Source: Glaciimonas sp. CA11.2 | Lineage (GTDB): Bacteria; Pseudomonadota; Gammaproteobacteria; Burkholderiales; Burkholderiaceae_D | Assembly (NCBI RefSeq): GCF_034314045.1 | Contig: NZ_JAVIWL010000001.1 | Location: 2,418,001-2,482,000, forward strand | Length of the DNA: 64,000 bases | Direction: 5' to 3' | Shown here: positions 17,495 to 27,141 of the stretch, one piece after another | How the letters are laid out: each line of letters opens with the position of its first letter | How positions within the stretch are numbered: the first letter of the stretch is position 1 | Made by a program: the position numbers and the translations under genes | The notes under the pieces: generated by a model | The model's database searches: none | What the model was told of the DNA's origin: nothing | Seen by the model: only the letters and a program-made list of their open reading frames with translations

Positions 17495-18421
17495 TTAAGA
17501 TAACCGTGCCAAATGACGCCGCACCGACAATACCGCGCCAATTAATCCCAAGCCTGCGCTGATAGCCAGTAACGCCACCGTAAAGTTGAGGTCTAGCGGC
17601 AGCAACAAAAACTCGGAGGCGTACAGTCGCGCGAATTCGGCGATGGCCTGATTGAGCGGCTGCAATCCCAAGGCGACGCCGCCCAGTGCCACGCCGCCAG
17701 CACACAAGCCAAGCAAAGCGCCGGAATAATAGAAAGGGCGGTGGATGTAGGCATTCGTCGCGCCAACTAATTTTGCGACGATGATTTCTTCGCGTTGCGT
17801 CAGGACCTGCAAACGAACTGTATTGAATACGACTGCGACCACCACAACCGCCAGTGTGACGGCCAGAAATAGCAACATCAGGCGGGTAATGTGTAACAAC
17901 GCCGCCAGACGTTTTACCCAGTCTGAATCGACTTGAACGTTATCAACTCCGGGTAACGCCTTTAATTGCGTGGTGATGGAGTCGATCTGATTGGCCTCGG
18001 TCAGATTATTAAAGCCGGACAATTGCAACACGTACGCATCTGGCAGCGGATTTTGCCCGAGCGTGGTGAGTGCGTCAGCCAAACCGGTTTTGCCTTTCAT
18101 GTCGTCCAGTGCCTGTTCGCGTGGGACGAATCTGACTTTAGCGTTCTTATCGTGCTGCTGCAAAATAGACCGGATAGGTGCGCCCAGCGCGGTGGCTTTC
18201 TCGCGTGAGATGTCCATCGCAGCGAACACGCTGATTTCCGGCTGTACCGCTAATTGCTCGGATACCGGACGCACGTTTTGAAGCAGTGTTAAGCCAGCGA
18301 ACGGTAACGCGAGCGCAATGGCAACCACTAAAACGTTCATGGCGAAGCTACCGGGCGCCTTGCCTAAATGTGAAATCGCACCGGCAATTGCCGAGACGTG
18401 CTGTCGTAGCCATGTTTTCAT
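17495..18421 (-). CDS. ftsX: Cell division protein FtsX
   Basis: 308 residues from the ATG at 18421, which overlaps the ftsE stop in the classic ATGA arrangement; a longer start inside ftsE is unlikely. The topology is one N-terminal helix (about 28-50), a periplasmic domain (about 55-165) and three C-terminal helices, with RLQVLTQREEIIVAKLVGATNAYI in the cytoplasmic loop that contacts FtsE. FtsEX couples ATP use at the septum to peptidoglycan hydrolase activation. Confidence 0.95.
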   Translation of the reverse strand: MKTWLRQHVSAIAGAISHLGKAPGSFAMNVLVVAIALALPFAGLTLLQNVRPVSEQLAVQPEISVFAAMDISREKATALGAPIRSILQQHDKNAKVRFVPREQALDDMKGKTGLADALTTLGQNPLPDAYVLQLSGFNNLTEANQIDSITTQLKALPGVDNVQVDSDWVKRLAALLHITRLMLLFLAVTLAVVVVAVVFNTVRLQVLTQREEIIVAKLVGATNAYIHRPFYYSGALLGLCAGGVALGGVALGLQPLNQAIAEFARLYASEFLLLPLDLNFTVALLAISAGLGLIGAVLSVRRHLARLS

Positions 18422-19101
18422 TTGTTGCCTCGTGCCCCGGAATTTTGCCAATGGTCGACGATTTGCCCTTGATCCAGAAATATCACATGGTTGGCGCTGT
18501 GTAAAAACTGTTCATCATGGGTTGAAATCAGGCACGTCACACCCGCTGCATGGAAGGACTTCAATGCATTAAGAACGTGATCCGCGTTGTCGCGATCGAG
18601 GTTGGCGGTGGGTTCGTCTGCCAGAATAATTTGTGGTCGATTGACGATCGCACGGGCAATCGCCACGCGTTGTTGTTCGCCGCCGGACAGCGTCTGAGGC
18701 TGGGATAAGGCTTTATCGATCAGGCCAACTTTGTCGAGCGCGGCGCGCGAACGCGTTTCCGCTTCGATGCGTGTCGCGCCGGTGACGAGCAAAGGCAGCA
18801 TCACATTGGCCAACACGGTGCGATCTAGCAGCAACCGTTGCTCCTGAAAAATCAAGCCAAGATTACGTCTCAGATAAGGGATGCCAGACGCCTTTAACTT
18901 GCCAACGTTCTGACCACTGACCGTCAATGTGCCACTACTTGGCCGTTCGATTGCACCAATCATTTTTAATAACGTGGATTTACCCGCACCTGATGGACCC
19001 GCCAAAAAGATCAGGTCGCCTTTATTGATCGTTAGTGTAATGTCGCGTAAGGCAAAAATGTCGCGTTCATATTGTTTTGAGACTTGGCTAAATTTAATCA
19101 T
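18418..19101 (-). CDS. ftsE: Cell division ATP-binding protein FtsE
   Basis: 227-residue ABC ATPase. Walker [10 protein letters not shown] (about 35-43), Q-loop, signature [15 protein letters not shown] and Walker [15 protein letters not shown] followed by the H-loop STHDEQF. It forms the FtsEX complex with the product of the overlapping downstream gene. It follows ftsY, giving the common order ftsY-ftsE-ftsX. Confidence 0.97.
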   Translation of the reverse strand: MIKFSQVSKQYERDIFALRDITLTINKGDLIFLAGPSGAGKSTLLKMIGAIERPSSGTLTVSGQNVGKLKASGIPYLRRNLGLIFQEQRLLLDRTVLANVMLPLLVTGATRIEAETRSRAALDKVGLIDKALSQPQTLSGGEQQRVAIARAIVNRPQIILADEPTANLDRDNADHVLNALKSFHAAGVTCLISTHDEQFLHSANHVIFLDQGQIVDHWQNSGARGNK

Positions 19102-19169
19102 TATTTAAAAATATGTTAAAAATGCGTAAATAGTTCATCAAACACAAACTAACTCAGAATAAAAGAGCG

Positions 19170-20582
19170 TTAGCGCAACAATGCATCCACAAAGTCGGTC
19201 GCATCAAATGGTTGCAGGTCCTCGATTTGCTCACCCACGCCGATAAAGTACACAGGAATTGCGCGGTTTATCGCTATGGCGGCCAATATGCCGCCCTTTG
19301 CGGTACCGTCCAGCTTCGTGATAACCAGACCGGTCAGGCCAAGTGCATCATCGAAGGCTTTGACTTGCGCCAGTGCGTTTTGACCGGTATTGCCATCAAT
19401 CACCAATAGAATTTCGTGCGGAGCAGATGCCATCCCCTTGGCGATAACTCGTTTTACTTTTTTCAACTCATCCATCAGATGTAGCTGGGTCGGTAGACGG
19501 CCCGCTGTATCGATCATCACAACATTGGTTCCGCGTGCCTGTGCTGAATGCACTGCATCAAAAGCCACCGCTGCCGGATCGCCGGATTCCTGCGCGATAA
19601 CGCTGACATTATTGCGTTCGCCCCAGATGGTTAGCTGCTCGCGGGCAGCAGCGCGAAAGGTGTCGCCTGCGGCCAGCAAAACCGATTGCTTATGTGCTTG
19701 CAAATGTTTGGCGAGCTTGCCTATTGTGGTGGTTTTGCCAGCGCCGTTGACGCCCGCTATCATCATCACCAGAGGTTGATGTTTACCGATTTCCATCGGC
19801 TTTTGCAGCGGCTTCAGCATAGAAATCAAAATAGAGCGCAACGCGGCTTTGACTTGAAGGGCTTCGGTCAGGCGTTCATCCTTAACCGTTTTCTTCAGTG
19901 CCTTCAACACAAAGTGGGTCGCTTCGACGCCTGCATCGGAGACCAAAAGCGCGGATTCCAACTCTTCGTACAGGTCATCATCGATTTTTGCGCCGACGAA
20001 TAATGTGGTGAGATTGGAAGACGTTTTCGATAGGCCGCTTTTTAAGCGGGTGATCCATGAGCGCTTCTGTTCGGCAGCAACAGCCGCGGGAACGATGAAC
20101 TCTTCCTCGTATTCTTCCTGATATGCTGTCGTTGCAGCGACGGCATCTTGCGGCGCTGGCGAGACAAAGATCGGGTCCGGTTTGGCTGGTATGACGGGCG
20201 CAGTGCTGATCGTCGGTGCGTCCGGCTTTGTTTTAACGGTCGGCAGAATCAAGTCTGCTTGAATAGACTTTTCAATCGTATCGACCGCATCAGAAGGGAG
20301 CGCCTCACCCTCTTTCGAAGAGATGAATTCTGTTGGCGTCGATGATGGCTCTGACGCAACAACTTGTTCTGGATCAACCGCTTTATTAGTGAGGCGATCC
20401 AGCCATGAGCGCTTGGGCGCAACTATTGGCACTTCCTCTGAGGGCGGAATGTCAATTTGTTGAGAGATCGGTTCGGAAATGTCTGTTTGCGATGGGTCCG
20501 GCAAAGGTGCTGGCGCATGAGGTTGCAACTCAGGCAATGAATCGACGTCAACTTTGGGTTTTTTCTTGAAGAAACTAAACAT
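19170..20582 (-). CDS. ftsY: Signal recognition particle receptor FtsY
   Basis: 470 residues from the ATG at 20582 (MFSFFKKKPKVDVD), a typical FtsY start; the open frame extends further upstream but that part is not conserved. An acidic, Pro/Ala-rich A domain (about 1-170) is followed by the NG GTPase with GVNGAGKTTTIGKLAKHL (P-loop), DTFRAAAREQL, DTAGRLPTQ and TKLDGTAKGG. It docks SRP-ribosome complexes to the Sec translocon. Divergent from rsmD, as in many Proteobacteria. Confidence 0.96.
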   Translation of the reverse strand: MFSFFKKKPKVDVDSLPELQPHAPAPLPDPSQTDISEPISQQIDIPPSEEVPIVAPKRSWLDRLTNKAVDPEQVVASEPSSTPTEFISSKEGEALPSDAVDTIEKSIQADLILPTVKTKPDAPTISTAPVIPAKPDPIFVSPAPQDAVAATTAYQEEYEEEFIVPAAVAAEQKRSWITRLKSGLSKTSSNLTTLFVGAKIDDDLYEELESALLVSDAGVEATHFVLKALKKTVKDERLTEALQVKAALRSILISMLKPLQKPMEIGKHQPLVMMIAGVNGAGKTTTIGKLAKHLQAHKQSVLLAAGDTFRAAAREQLTIWGERNNVSVIAQESGDPAAVAFDAVHSAQARGTNVVMIDTAGRLPTQLHLMDELKKVKRVIAKGMASAPHEILLVIDGNTGQNALAQVKAFDDALGLTGLVITKLDGTAKGGILAAIAINRAIPVYFIGVGEQIEDLQPFDATDFVDALLR

Positions 20583-20741
20583 CAGTGGCCTGGGGTCAGA
20601 AAGGCATTCAAATAGGGGCAGTGCGGCGGCAGTAACGACACACCGCGCAGAAATTAATCGCAAGGTACAATCCCGGCATTCTATCAGAGCAATGCCCATC
20701 GAATTCAACATGGCTTGCAGTCCAACCAGCGAAGAAAGCAA

Positions 20742-21410
20742 ATGAAGCAAAGTAAAAGACCAGCTCCGGTGCATCGTCAACCACCGGTTCAAGCGCGTCA
20801 GGTACGCATCATCGGCGGCCAATGGAAGCGTACGCCCTTGGCTGTGATCGATAGCGAGGGATTGCGGCCGACCCCCGATCGGGTACGCGAAACAGTATTT
20901 AACTGGTTGACGCATATACTAGATGGCCGTTGGTCCGAGATCCGTTGCCTCGATTTATTCGCAGGTACCGGCGTTTTGGGTTTTGAAGCAGCGAGTCGTG
21001 GTGCCGCAGCGGTCATGATGGTGGAGCATAACACCCCGGCGGTGCGTCAATTAGAGGCGACCAAGTTAAAATTAGATGCAAGTGTGGTAACAATCCAACG
21101 CGCAGATGCCTCGACTTTTTTGCAAACGTTGATCGCAAAGCCGCTAACTGATGTCGAGAGTAGCACTGAAAAACCGCGTTTTAACCTGATTTTTCTCGAT
21201 CCACCGTATCATCAGGGTTGGCTGGGCAAAACACTGCCTCTATGTGAACGCTTGCTTACAGAGGGCGGTCTGATATATGTTGAGGCGGAATGTTCGCTAG
21301 TGGAAGCGGACGGAACAGCCTCGCCAGAATGGATGTCGGGTTGGCAAGTGGTGCGTGCTGACAAGGCAGGAATAGTGTTCTATCATTTGTTGCAACGACA
21401 GCAACGCTAA
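20742..21410 (+). CDS. rsmD: 16S rRNA (guanine-966-N2) methyltransferase
   Basis: About 222 residues from ATG 20742, preceded by a GAAG ribosome site; an upstream TTG is possible but less likely. Motifs are RIIGGQWKRTPL, LRPTPDRVRETVFNWL, the SAM site LDLFAGTGVLGFEAASRGAA and the catalytic LIFLDPPYHQG (a DPPY-type motif). It methylates G966 of 16S rRNA. The order rsmD-coaD-ferredoxin is conserved in betaproteobacteria, and the three genes probably form one transcript. Confidence 0.94.
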   Translation: MKQSKRPAPVHRQPPVQARQVRIIGGQWKRTPLAVIDSEGLRPTPDRVRETVFNWLTHILDGRWSEIRCLDLFAGTGVLGFEAASRGAAAVMMVEHNTPAVRQLEATKLKLDASVVTIQRADASTFLQTLIAKPLTDVESSTEKPRFNLIFLDPPYHQGWLGKTLPLCERLLTEGGLIYVEAECSLVEADGTASPEWMSGWQVVRADKAGIVFYHLLQRQQR

Positions 21411-21469
21411 ATTTGCGTATTTATCAGGCATAATGCGCGCTCTGATTGGGGCACTTGAGAGGAAACAAG

Positions 21470-21976
21470 ATGGTCACAGCTGTATATCCAGGAACATTCG
21501 ATCCACTAACGCGTGGTCATGAAGATTTAGTGCGCCGCGCATCGGGATTATTTGATAAGTTGGTAGTCGGCGTCGCTGACAGCAAAAGCAAAAAGCCTTT
21601 CTTCTCTTTGGAAGAGCGCTTATCGATCGCCAATGAAGTGTTGGGACATTACCCGAATGTACAGGTGGAAAGCTTCTCCGGACTGCTTAAAGACTTTGTG
21701 CGTCAGCATGATGCCAACGTCATCATGCGTGGTCTGCGTGCTGTGTCGGATTTTGAGTTTGAATTTCAGATGGCCGGGATGAACCGCTACTTGCTGCCAG
21801 ATGTAGAAACCTTGTTTTTGACGCCATCGGATCAATACCAGTTTATTTCGGGCACGATCGTGCGGGAAATTGCAACGCTGGGTGGCGATGTGTCTAAATT
21901 CGTTTTCCCATCGGTTGAAAAGTGGTTAAAGGAAAAATTGACTGCGCAGGCTGCGGTTCAGCAAGGTAAAGTATAA
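21470..21976 (+). CDS. coaD: Phosphopantetheine adenylyltransferase
   Basis: 168 residues from ATG 21470, which has a strong GAGAGGAAA ribosome site. Motifs of the nucleotidyltransferase family are visible: [19 protein letters not shown] (TxGH), [37 protein letters not shown] and the late [20 protein letters not shown] with the ISSTxxR-type loop. It makes dephospho-CoA from 4'-phosphopantetheine and ATP, the penultimate step of coenzyme A synthesis. Length is normal. Confidence 0.97.
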   Translation: MVTAVYPGTFDPLTRGHEDLVRRASGLFDKLVVGVADSKSKKPFFSLEERLSIANEVLGHYPNVQVESFSGLLKDFVRQHDANVIMRGLRAVSDFEFEFQMAGMNRYLLPDVETLFLTPSDQYQFISGTIVREIATLGGDVSKFVFPSVEKWLKEKLTAQAAVQQGKV

Positions 21977-22014
21977 AATAGGGGTCATGGCGGCGTTTGG
22001 CCGCGCAAGACTGA

Positions 22015-22293
<279 letters not shown>

Positions 22294-22494
22294 CTGCCGC
22301 AGTGGTGTTTGGTTTTCCTATTCAGCTATGTGGGCCAGCCTATTCCCGACCTTGAATACTGTTCTCTTCGGCATCTTTTGCAAGCCCGTTATTAGGGCGA
22401 TTTTGTGTAAAGCCTCAGCGTAAATGCTTAATTTGTTAAGAGATTTACACTGTGAGGTCAAATGTCGGGTCCGGCATGTCAGCTGCGGACGCCG

Positions 22495-23364
22495 TCAAAA
22501 TGCCAATTCAATCTCAATTTCCTGTCCGACTCGCAACACTTCCCCCTCTCCCTCTAGCAAAATGGTGTTCATGCCAAAGGTAATGCCGCCATCAACTTTT
22601 GGATTTGCGCGATAAGTTTGCAAAATATCGATTGGGTCAGGTCCGGGTTTGCCGGTGGCCTGGTCTACTGATGGGATAGGGCAGCGCGGGCAAGGTTTTA
22701 CGGGTTGCAAGCGTATTTTGTCGATGCTGAAAGTCTCGACAAAATCTTCTTCAAATGGCTCCACACCATCAATCACAATGTTAGGTCGAAAGCGATTCAT
22801 CGGTAGCGCAACGCGTCCCGTAATCCGTAATTTTTGATTTAAATCATCCAGTGACGCTTGTGATATCAGGAGGATGGGATAGCCATCAGAAAACAGCGTC
22901 GGCACCTCTCGTCCCCCGGTCCATTTTTTGCTCGCCAGACGTTTAATGGCTGGATCAAAATGCACCAATCGACAAGGGATGCCAACTGCTTCAGAAAACC
23001 AGTCAGCGATAACATCGCCACAATCCTGTGCGCTCAGGCTATCGTCCCAGACAGTGACCGTTAGTGAAGTCGGCATTGGTAGAATCGTCCCGACTTCCGA
23101 ATTATCCACAGCGTGCGGCACGTTCAGCGTCTGCATTCCCGGCGCTGTCACACGCATCCCGTCTGAGTGCAGGCTCGGCACGATCAATGCCATCTGCGGA
23201 ATTTCACGTTGCGTTAAAAATTGACCCGCCAAATCCACCACCATCCATTCGCGATCGTTCGCCTGTTCACATCGCAAGCCCGAGCGCGTCATGGTCGCCT
23301 CTGTCAATGCTATTCCAGTGCAGGATTTGATCGGATAAATAATCAATGAGGTGATGGTTGGCAT
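22495..23364 (-). CDS. MOSC domain protein, YcbX-like
   Basis: 289 residues: an N-terminal beta-barrel MOSC_N domain (about 1-120; ITSLIIYPIKSCTGIAL, REWMVVDLAGQFLTQRE) and a MOSC domain (about 130-285) with FRPNIVIDGVEPFEED and the molybdenum-ligand cysteine region KPCPRCPIP. Relatives reduce N-hydroxylated compounds using the molybdenum cofactor. Convergent with the ferredoxin gene. A moaC gene for cofactor synthesis lies 7 kb away, but nothing ties the two. Confidence 0.92.
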   Translation of the reverse strand: MPTITSLIIYPIKSCTGIALTEATMTRSGLRCEQANDREWMVVDLAGQFLTQREIPQMALIVPSLHSDGMRVTAPGMQTLNVPHAVDNSEVGTILPMPTSLTVTVWDDSLSAQDCGDVIADWFSEAVGIPCRLVHFDPAIKRLASKKWTGGREVPTLFSDGYPILLISQASLDDLNQKLRITGRVALPMNRFRPNIVIDGVEPFEEDFVETFSIDKIRLQPVKPCPRCPIPSVDQATGKPGPDPIDILQTYRANPKVDGGITFGMNTILLEGEGEVLRVGQEIEIELAF

Positions 23365-23447
23365 ACGAGGATTGCTTTCAATCTGTGGTTTATAGCTGAA
23401 CGTTTATAACGCAATTTGTAGCTAAAGTTTATAGTTGAAGATATCGG

Positions 23448-23934
23448 TTATGCCGTACCTTTATGCGCATCGCCGATGATTTGGTGCAACCAAGCGCGCA
23501 ATAAACTAAGGTTGCTATTTTGGCAGAATTGCGTGGCCATACTGCAAAATAAGCACCACGCGCAGGAGCCCGTATATCAAACTGGCTGCCGACAGCAAAT
23601 AACCGCACCAGGCGACCGCTGGTGAGATGGTGATGGACGAGACATGAGCGTGCCAGTGCGATCCCCTGACTCGCAGCGGCAGCTTCGAGCAGATGCATCG
23701 GATCGTCGTAGACGGGACCGCTTTGCGGTTCACGGCCTATTATGCCAGCCGCCTTTAACCAGACTTCCCAGCCGCTATAGTGCGCATAGCGCAGTAGCGG
23801 CAAGGCAGATAGCCCGCCGGGAGTAATAGCCGGATGCGCGACCAGAAATGCAGGGCTGCACACGGGGAAGGTCACTTCCTCCAGTAATTTTTCATTTGGT
23901 GTTTGCAACGTTAGCTGCGTACCATGACGTCATC
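23448..23934 (-). pseudogene. Truncated, frameshifted LysR-family regulator remnant
   Basis: Only the effector-binding part of a GcvA-like LysR regulator remains (LLEEVTFPVCSPAFL, then DDPMHLLEAAAASQGIALARSCLVHHHLTSGRLVRLF). The whole DNA-binding N-terminus is missing, with an in-frame stop upstream of about 23934. Near the 3' end the frame is lost around the codons for PRNSAK; reading the neighbouring frame restores a normal LysR ending (NLSLLRAWLHQIIGDAH) with its stop at 23448-23450. Two independent lesions make it a pseudogene. The MFS gene that starts at 23957 may once have been its target. Confidence 0.85.
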
Positions 23935-23956
23935 TCCTCCTTTTAGGATATTGTGC

Positions 23957-25183
23957 ATGAAGCTCTCTTTTCGTATTTTCGCCATATTTTCGCTGGGTTA
24001 TTTTGTTTCTTATCTGGTTCGGGGTATCAATTTACCGCTAGGGCCATTGTTGAGCAGCGAACTTGGGCTGTCGCCAGCCCAACTTGGTTTGTTGACGAGC
24101 ATATATTTCTTCGCATTTGCTGGTTGCCAATTACCACTAGGTATTTTTCTTGACCGTTTTGGTCCACGTAAAGTCCTCGCATTGTTGCTAATAGTGGCTG
24201 TATTAGGTGCGCTTATTTCCGCTAATGCGCATAGCTTTGGTACGTTGTTAGTTGGTCGGTTTTTGTTGGGTGTCGGGACTTCAGCCTGCATGATGGCTGG
24301 CCTTAAGGCGATTATTGCTTGGTTTCATCATGAGCAATTACCCATGATGAATGGTGCGCTATATGCCATCGGCGGCCTTGGTGCGATGGTGACTGGCACG
24401 CCTGTCACCTGGGCGCTCGGCTTGACTAGCTGGCGCATGTTGTTCGTCATCGTTGCTGTCGGCACTGGTTTCATTGTATTGGCCTTATTATTTTTGGTCC
24501 CTGAAAAAGACGATCAACATCCAAAAAGTACCTTGTCCTCGCAAGTGCGCGGGGTACGCGACATTTTTCGGAGTGCACTGTTTTTGCGTACAGCACCTTT
24601 AGTGATGATTAGTCAGGGTGTATTTTTGGGCGTTCAAGGTTTATGGGCTGGTCCTTACTTGCGTGATGTCTCGCATCAGTCTCCAGCCGCAGCCGCAGCC
24701 CTTGTAACGGTAATTGGGTTAGCGATGGTGATCGGTGCTGCAGGGTTTGGATTGCTGGCGCGCCGCCTGCAAAAAAATGGTATTTCCATTCATGCGACCG
24801 CTGGTGCGGGCATGTTGTTATTCATGGTGTCGCAGTTACTGATTGTATTGGGTGCGCCAGTTCCTCTTTGGCTGTTATGGGGCTTCTACGGTATGACCGG
24901 TACGGCAGGCGTACTGACGTACGCATCGTTAACTAAAGAATTTCACGGACATCTTGCCGGGCGCGTCAGCACGGGGCTGACACTGGTCATGTTTGTTGGT
25001 GCTTTTATCGTGCAATACGGGTTTGGTTTATTGCTAAATGCGTGGCCGCATGAAGATGGAAGTTATGCTGTCAGGGCGCATCAAGCCAGTTGGTTGATCG
25101 CTTTGGCGGTGCAAGTCTGCGCATTCTTTTGGTTTTGCCGGAAATTGCCAGTGCTTGAGGCGGACGTTCGTGTCCAAGCTTAA
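23957..25183 (+). CDS. MFS transporter
   Basis: About 408 residues with twelve helices from ATG 23957 (AGGA 8 bases upstream); an earlier ATG at 23924 is poorly placed. It has SYLVRGINLPLGPLLSSELGLSPAQLGLL near the start and the A-motif-like GIFLDRFGPRKVLALL after helix 2. The substrate is unknown. It runs divergently from the broken LysR gene and in the same direction as the SMP-30 gene about 170 bases downstream. Confidence 0.9.
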   Translation: MKLSFRIFAIFSLGYFVSYLVRGINLPLGPLLSSELGLSPAQLGLLTSIYFFAFAGCQLPLGIFLDRFGPRKVLALLLIVAVLGALISANAHSFGTLLVGRFLLGVGTSACMMAGLKAIIAWFHHEQLPMMNGALYAIGGLGAMVTGTPVTWALGLTSWRMLFVIVAVGTGFIVLALLFLVPEKDDQHPKSTLSSQVRGVRDIFRSALFLRTAPLVMISQGVFLGVQGLWAGPYLRDVSHQSPAAAAALVTVIGLAMVIGAAGFGLLARRLQKNGISIHATAGAGMLLFMVSQLLIVLGAPVPLWLLWGFYGMTGTAGVLTYASLTKEFHGHLAGRVSTGLTLVMFVGAFIVQYGFGLLLNAWPHEDGSYAVRAHQASWLIALAVQVCAFFWFCRKLPVLEADVRVQA

Positions 25184-25352
25184 GCTCGGCAAGCTTAGAC
25201 AAACGCAAACAAATCGTTAGGGTAGTTCTCAATGTTTTTGCTGAACGCCACAATCATCGTCGCGACCAAAATAATGGAAGCCGTGCAAAAAAATATTAGT
25301 GCCGAAATCGCTTCTCCAGTAACGCGTCAAGACAAAAAGAAGGAGTAATATC

Positions 25353-26255
25353 ATGAGCAACTTTACCTGCGTCATCAGTGTGCCTGCAAAGTTAGGTGAG
25401 TGCCCGCGTTGGGATGAAATGACCCAACGCTTATACTGGGTCGATATTCTGGCACCAGCGATCCATTTTTTTAGCCCGACCAGTGGTGAACATCAAACCT
25501 TGCCGGTCGCAGAGCATATTGGTTGTTTCTCGCTGGCAGATGATGGTGGATTTGTAGCCGGTATGCGCTCGGGAATCTGGTTATTAAACGCAGAAGGGAG
25601 GCAAGTCACAAAGCTGGCCGATAACCCTGAAGATCAGGCCCATAGCCGCTTCAACGACGGACGTTGCGATAGTGAAGGCCGGTTCTGGGCGGGTACATTG
25701 GATGAGCCGAAAGCGGGTAACAACGCCCATTTATATCGCTTCGATACACGCGGTCTGGCCGTAATGGACGCCGGTATACTTACATCGAATGGTCTTGCGT
25801 TCAGCCCTGATCAACGCTGGATTTATCACTCGGATACGCCAAATTTTGTGATCTACAGGCATTCCTACGACGCCGCTAGTGGCGCGGTCGGGAGCAGGGA
25901 AGTATGGGTGCAATTTACACCTTCAGCCACCGATCGGGGACGTCCTGATGGCGCTGCGATAGACAGCGAGGGTTACTATTGGAGTGCGCTATATGAAGGT
26001 GGTCGGGTAGTGCGGATTTCTCCTGCGGGAGATATTGTGGAGACCTATCCGTTGCCAGTGCTTTGTCCGACCATGTGCGCGTTTGGCGGCGACGATTTAA
26101 GGACCTTATACGTTACCAGCGCGAGCCAGGGTCGTCCCGACGCTGAGTTGCTGCAACACCCGCAATCCGGCGGCGTCTTTGCTATGCAGGTAGATGTGCC
26201 CGGTTTGAGGGAGCCACGTTTTCGGACCGCGGGCGCTCAGGCTGCTAATCGATAA
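25353..26255 (+). CDS. SMP-30/gluconolactonase family lactonase
   Basis: 300-residue six-bladed propeller enzyme of the SMP-30/LRE family. Metal-site residues are apparent in LGECPRWDEMTQRLYWVDI (Glu), RFNDGRCDSEGRFWAGT (Asn and Asp) and SNGLAFSPDQRWIYHSDT; a final DGAAIDSEGYYWSALYEGG blade carries the catalytic Asp. Such enzymes open sugar lactones in aldonic-acid pathways. The start has a strong AAGGAG site. The gap before it (25184-25352) also holds a 38-codon open frame, 25232-25348, that may be chance. No sugar dehydrogenase is nearby. Confidence 0.92.
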   Translation: MSNFTCVISVPAKLGECPRWDEMTQRLYWVDILAPAIHFFSPTSGEHQTLPVAEHIGCFSLADDGGFVAGMRSGIWLLNAEGRQVTKLADNPEDQAHSRFNDGRCDSEGRFWAGTLDEPKAGNNAHLYRFDTRGLAVMDAGILTSNGLAFSPDQRWIYHSDTPNFVIYRHSYDAASGAVGSREVWVQFTPSATDRGRPDGAAIDSEGYYWSALYEGGRVVRISPAGDIVETYPLPVLCPTMCAFGGDDLRTLYVTSASQGRPDAELLQHPQSGGVFAMQVDVPGLREPRFRTAGAQAANR

Positions 26256-26258
26256 TCG

Positions 26259-26280
26259 GAAGCGCGTTGTTTTGCGCTTC
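26259..26280. terminator. Hairpin between convergent genes
   Basis: A perfect 7-bp stem GAAGCGC/GCGCTTC (26259-26265 and 26274-26280) with a T-rich loop lies between the SMP-30 gene and the convergent DUF2164 gene. No long U-run follows, so termination efficiency is uncertain. Confidence 0.5.
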
Positions 26281-26282
26281 AT

Positions 26283-26546
26283 TTAGCGTGCTCGTTTGTG
26301 TTCGCCCCAGTAGCCAAACTCGTCTTCATGCACGTCAATATCTAGCTCCAGAACGCGTTGCTGAAGTTGATCTTGCGCGTCCCGAACTGCCTTGTTATAA
26401 ATGGATGGTCCTATCTCATCGAGTATGAAAGCCAGTAATGCACCCGCTTGAAGATTCCCGATTGACTCTTCCATGTGTTCGTCGAAATAACGTTCAATTG
26501 ATTTAATCGCCTCGTGACGTGTTTCTTTTTCCAGTTCAATAGTCAT
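26283..26546 (-). CDS. DUF2164 family protein
   Basis: About 87 residues. The sequence MTIELEKETRHEAIKSIERYF, followed by IGNLQAGALLAFILDEIGPSIYNKAVRDAQ, matches the small helical DUF2164 family. Most of it is predicted helical, with an acidic C-terminus (DVHEDEFGYWGEHKR). The function is unknown. I prefer ATG 26546 over a GTG four codons earlier, since homologues begin near this methionine. It stands alone. Confidence 0.88.
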   Translation of the reverse strand: MTIELEKETRHEAIKSIERYFDEHMEESIGNLQAGALLAFILDEIGPSIYNKAVRDAQDQLQQRVLELDIDVHEDEFGYWGEHKRAR

Positions 26547-26559
26547 TTGTTGCCACACT

Positions 26560-26943
26560 TAACGATTTTCCAGCGTGAATTATGCCATTTTCCGCGGAAA
26601 AATTGGATCCATCACTGTTAAAACCGCATGTCAAACTTCGAGGAAGAGGAGTGGTAGTTAAGATGTTGGCACAATATCGTGTCGAAAATACTGCGCAGAG
26701 GGACGGAGAGTGACCGATGCGGCTTGGCCGAGAAGAAGTACGCGAGGTGACGTGCTTAAGTCATCTTAACAAGCGTAACTTCGTATCAAAAAAATGTATT
26801 AAATATCATTTGTATTTCAAGCGTGAGCGGCGGTACTAAGCACTGAATACCATCCTCTAAGCCGATGGACGACCATGTCGCTCTATCGGGAAAGGCATCA
26901 AACTAACCGCCCAAGCTTATAAGTCAGAACATTTTCAGACAAA
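26560..26943. other. Intergenic region, nothing recognised
   Basis: About 380 bases between two minus-strand genes. No frame with a good start and ribosome site, no stable hairpin with U-run and no repeat was noticed. It should hold the promoter of the DUF2164 gene. Confidence 0.4.
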
Positions 26944-27141
26944 TTACATTTTATGTTCCATGTGGCGATGGTGCTTCATCTTCATCCGCTTTTGAACGGC
27001 ATGGTGGCGCTGTACTGCTGCCGCATGCTCTGACTCCATACGGCGATCATTACGCGCGTCTGGATGGTCGGATAAGCCCTGCGCTTGCGCAAACGGTGAA
27101 AAAGCCAGGATTAACGCAGCAACGGCAAGTAGTTTTTTCAT
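26944..27141 (-). CDS. Small exported His/Met-rich peptide
   Basis: 65 residues from ATG 27141. A clean Sec signal (MKKLLAVAALILAFSPFAQAQ) is followed by a mature chain of about 44 residues rich in His, Met, Arg and Lys, ending MKMKHHRHMEHKM. This composition suggests binding of metal ions or polyanions in the periplasm, but no family was recognised. The open frame extends further upstream, but the signal peptide fixes the start. Upstream and downstream DNA is non-coding, so it looks monocistronic. Confidence 0.7.
   Translation of the reverse strand: MKKLLAVAALILAFSPFAQAQGLSDHPDARNDRRMESEHAAAVQRHHAVQKRMKMKHHRHMEHKM

Noticed and set aside
25232..25348. 38-codon frame before the SMP-30 gene
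   Set aside because: Its end overlaps the ribosome site of the next gene and its start lacks a well-spaced ribosome site; too weak to call.
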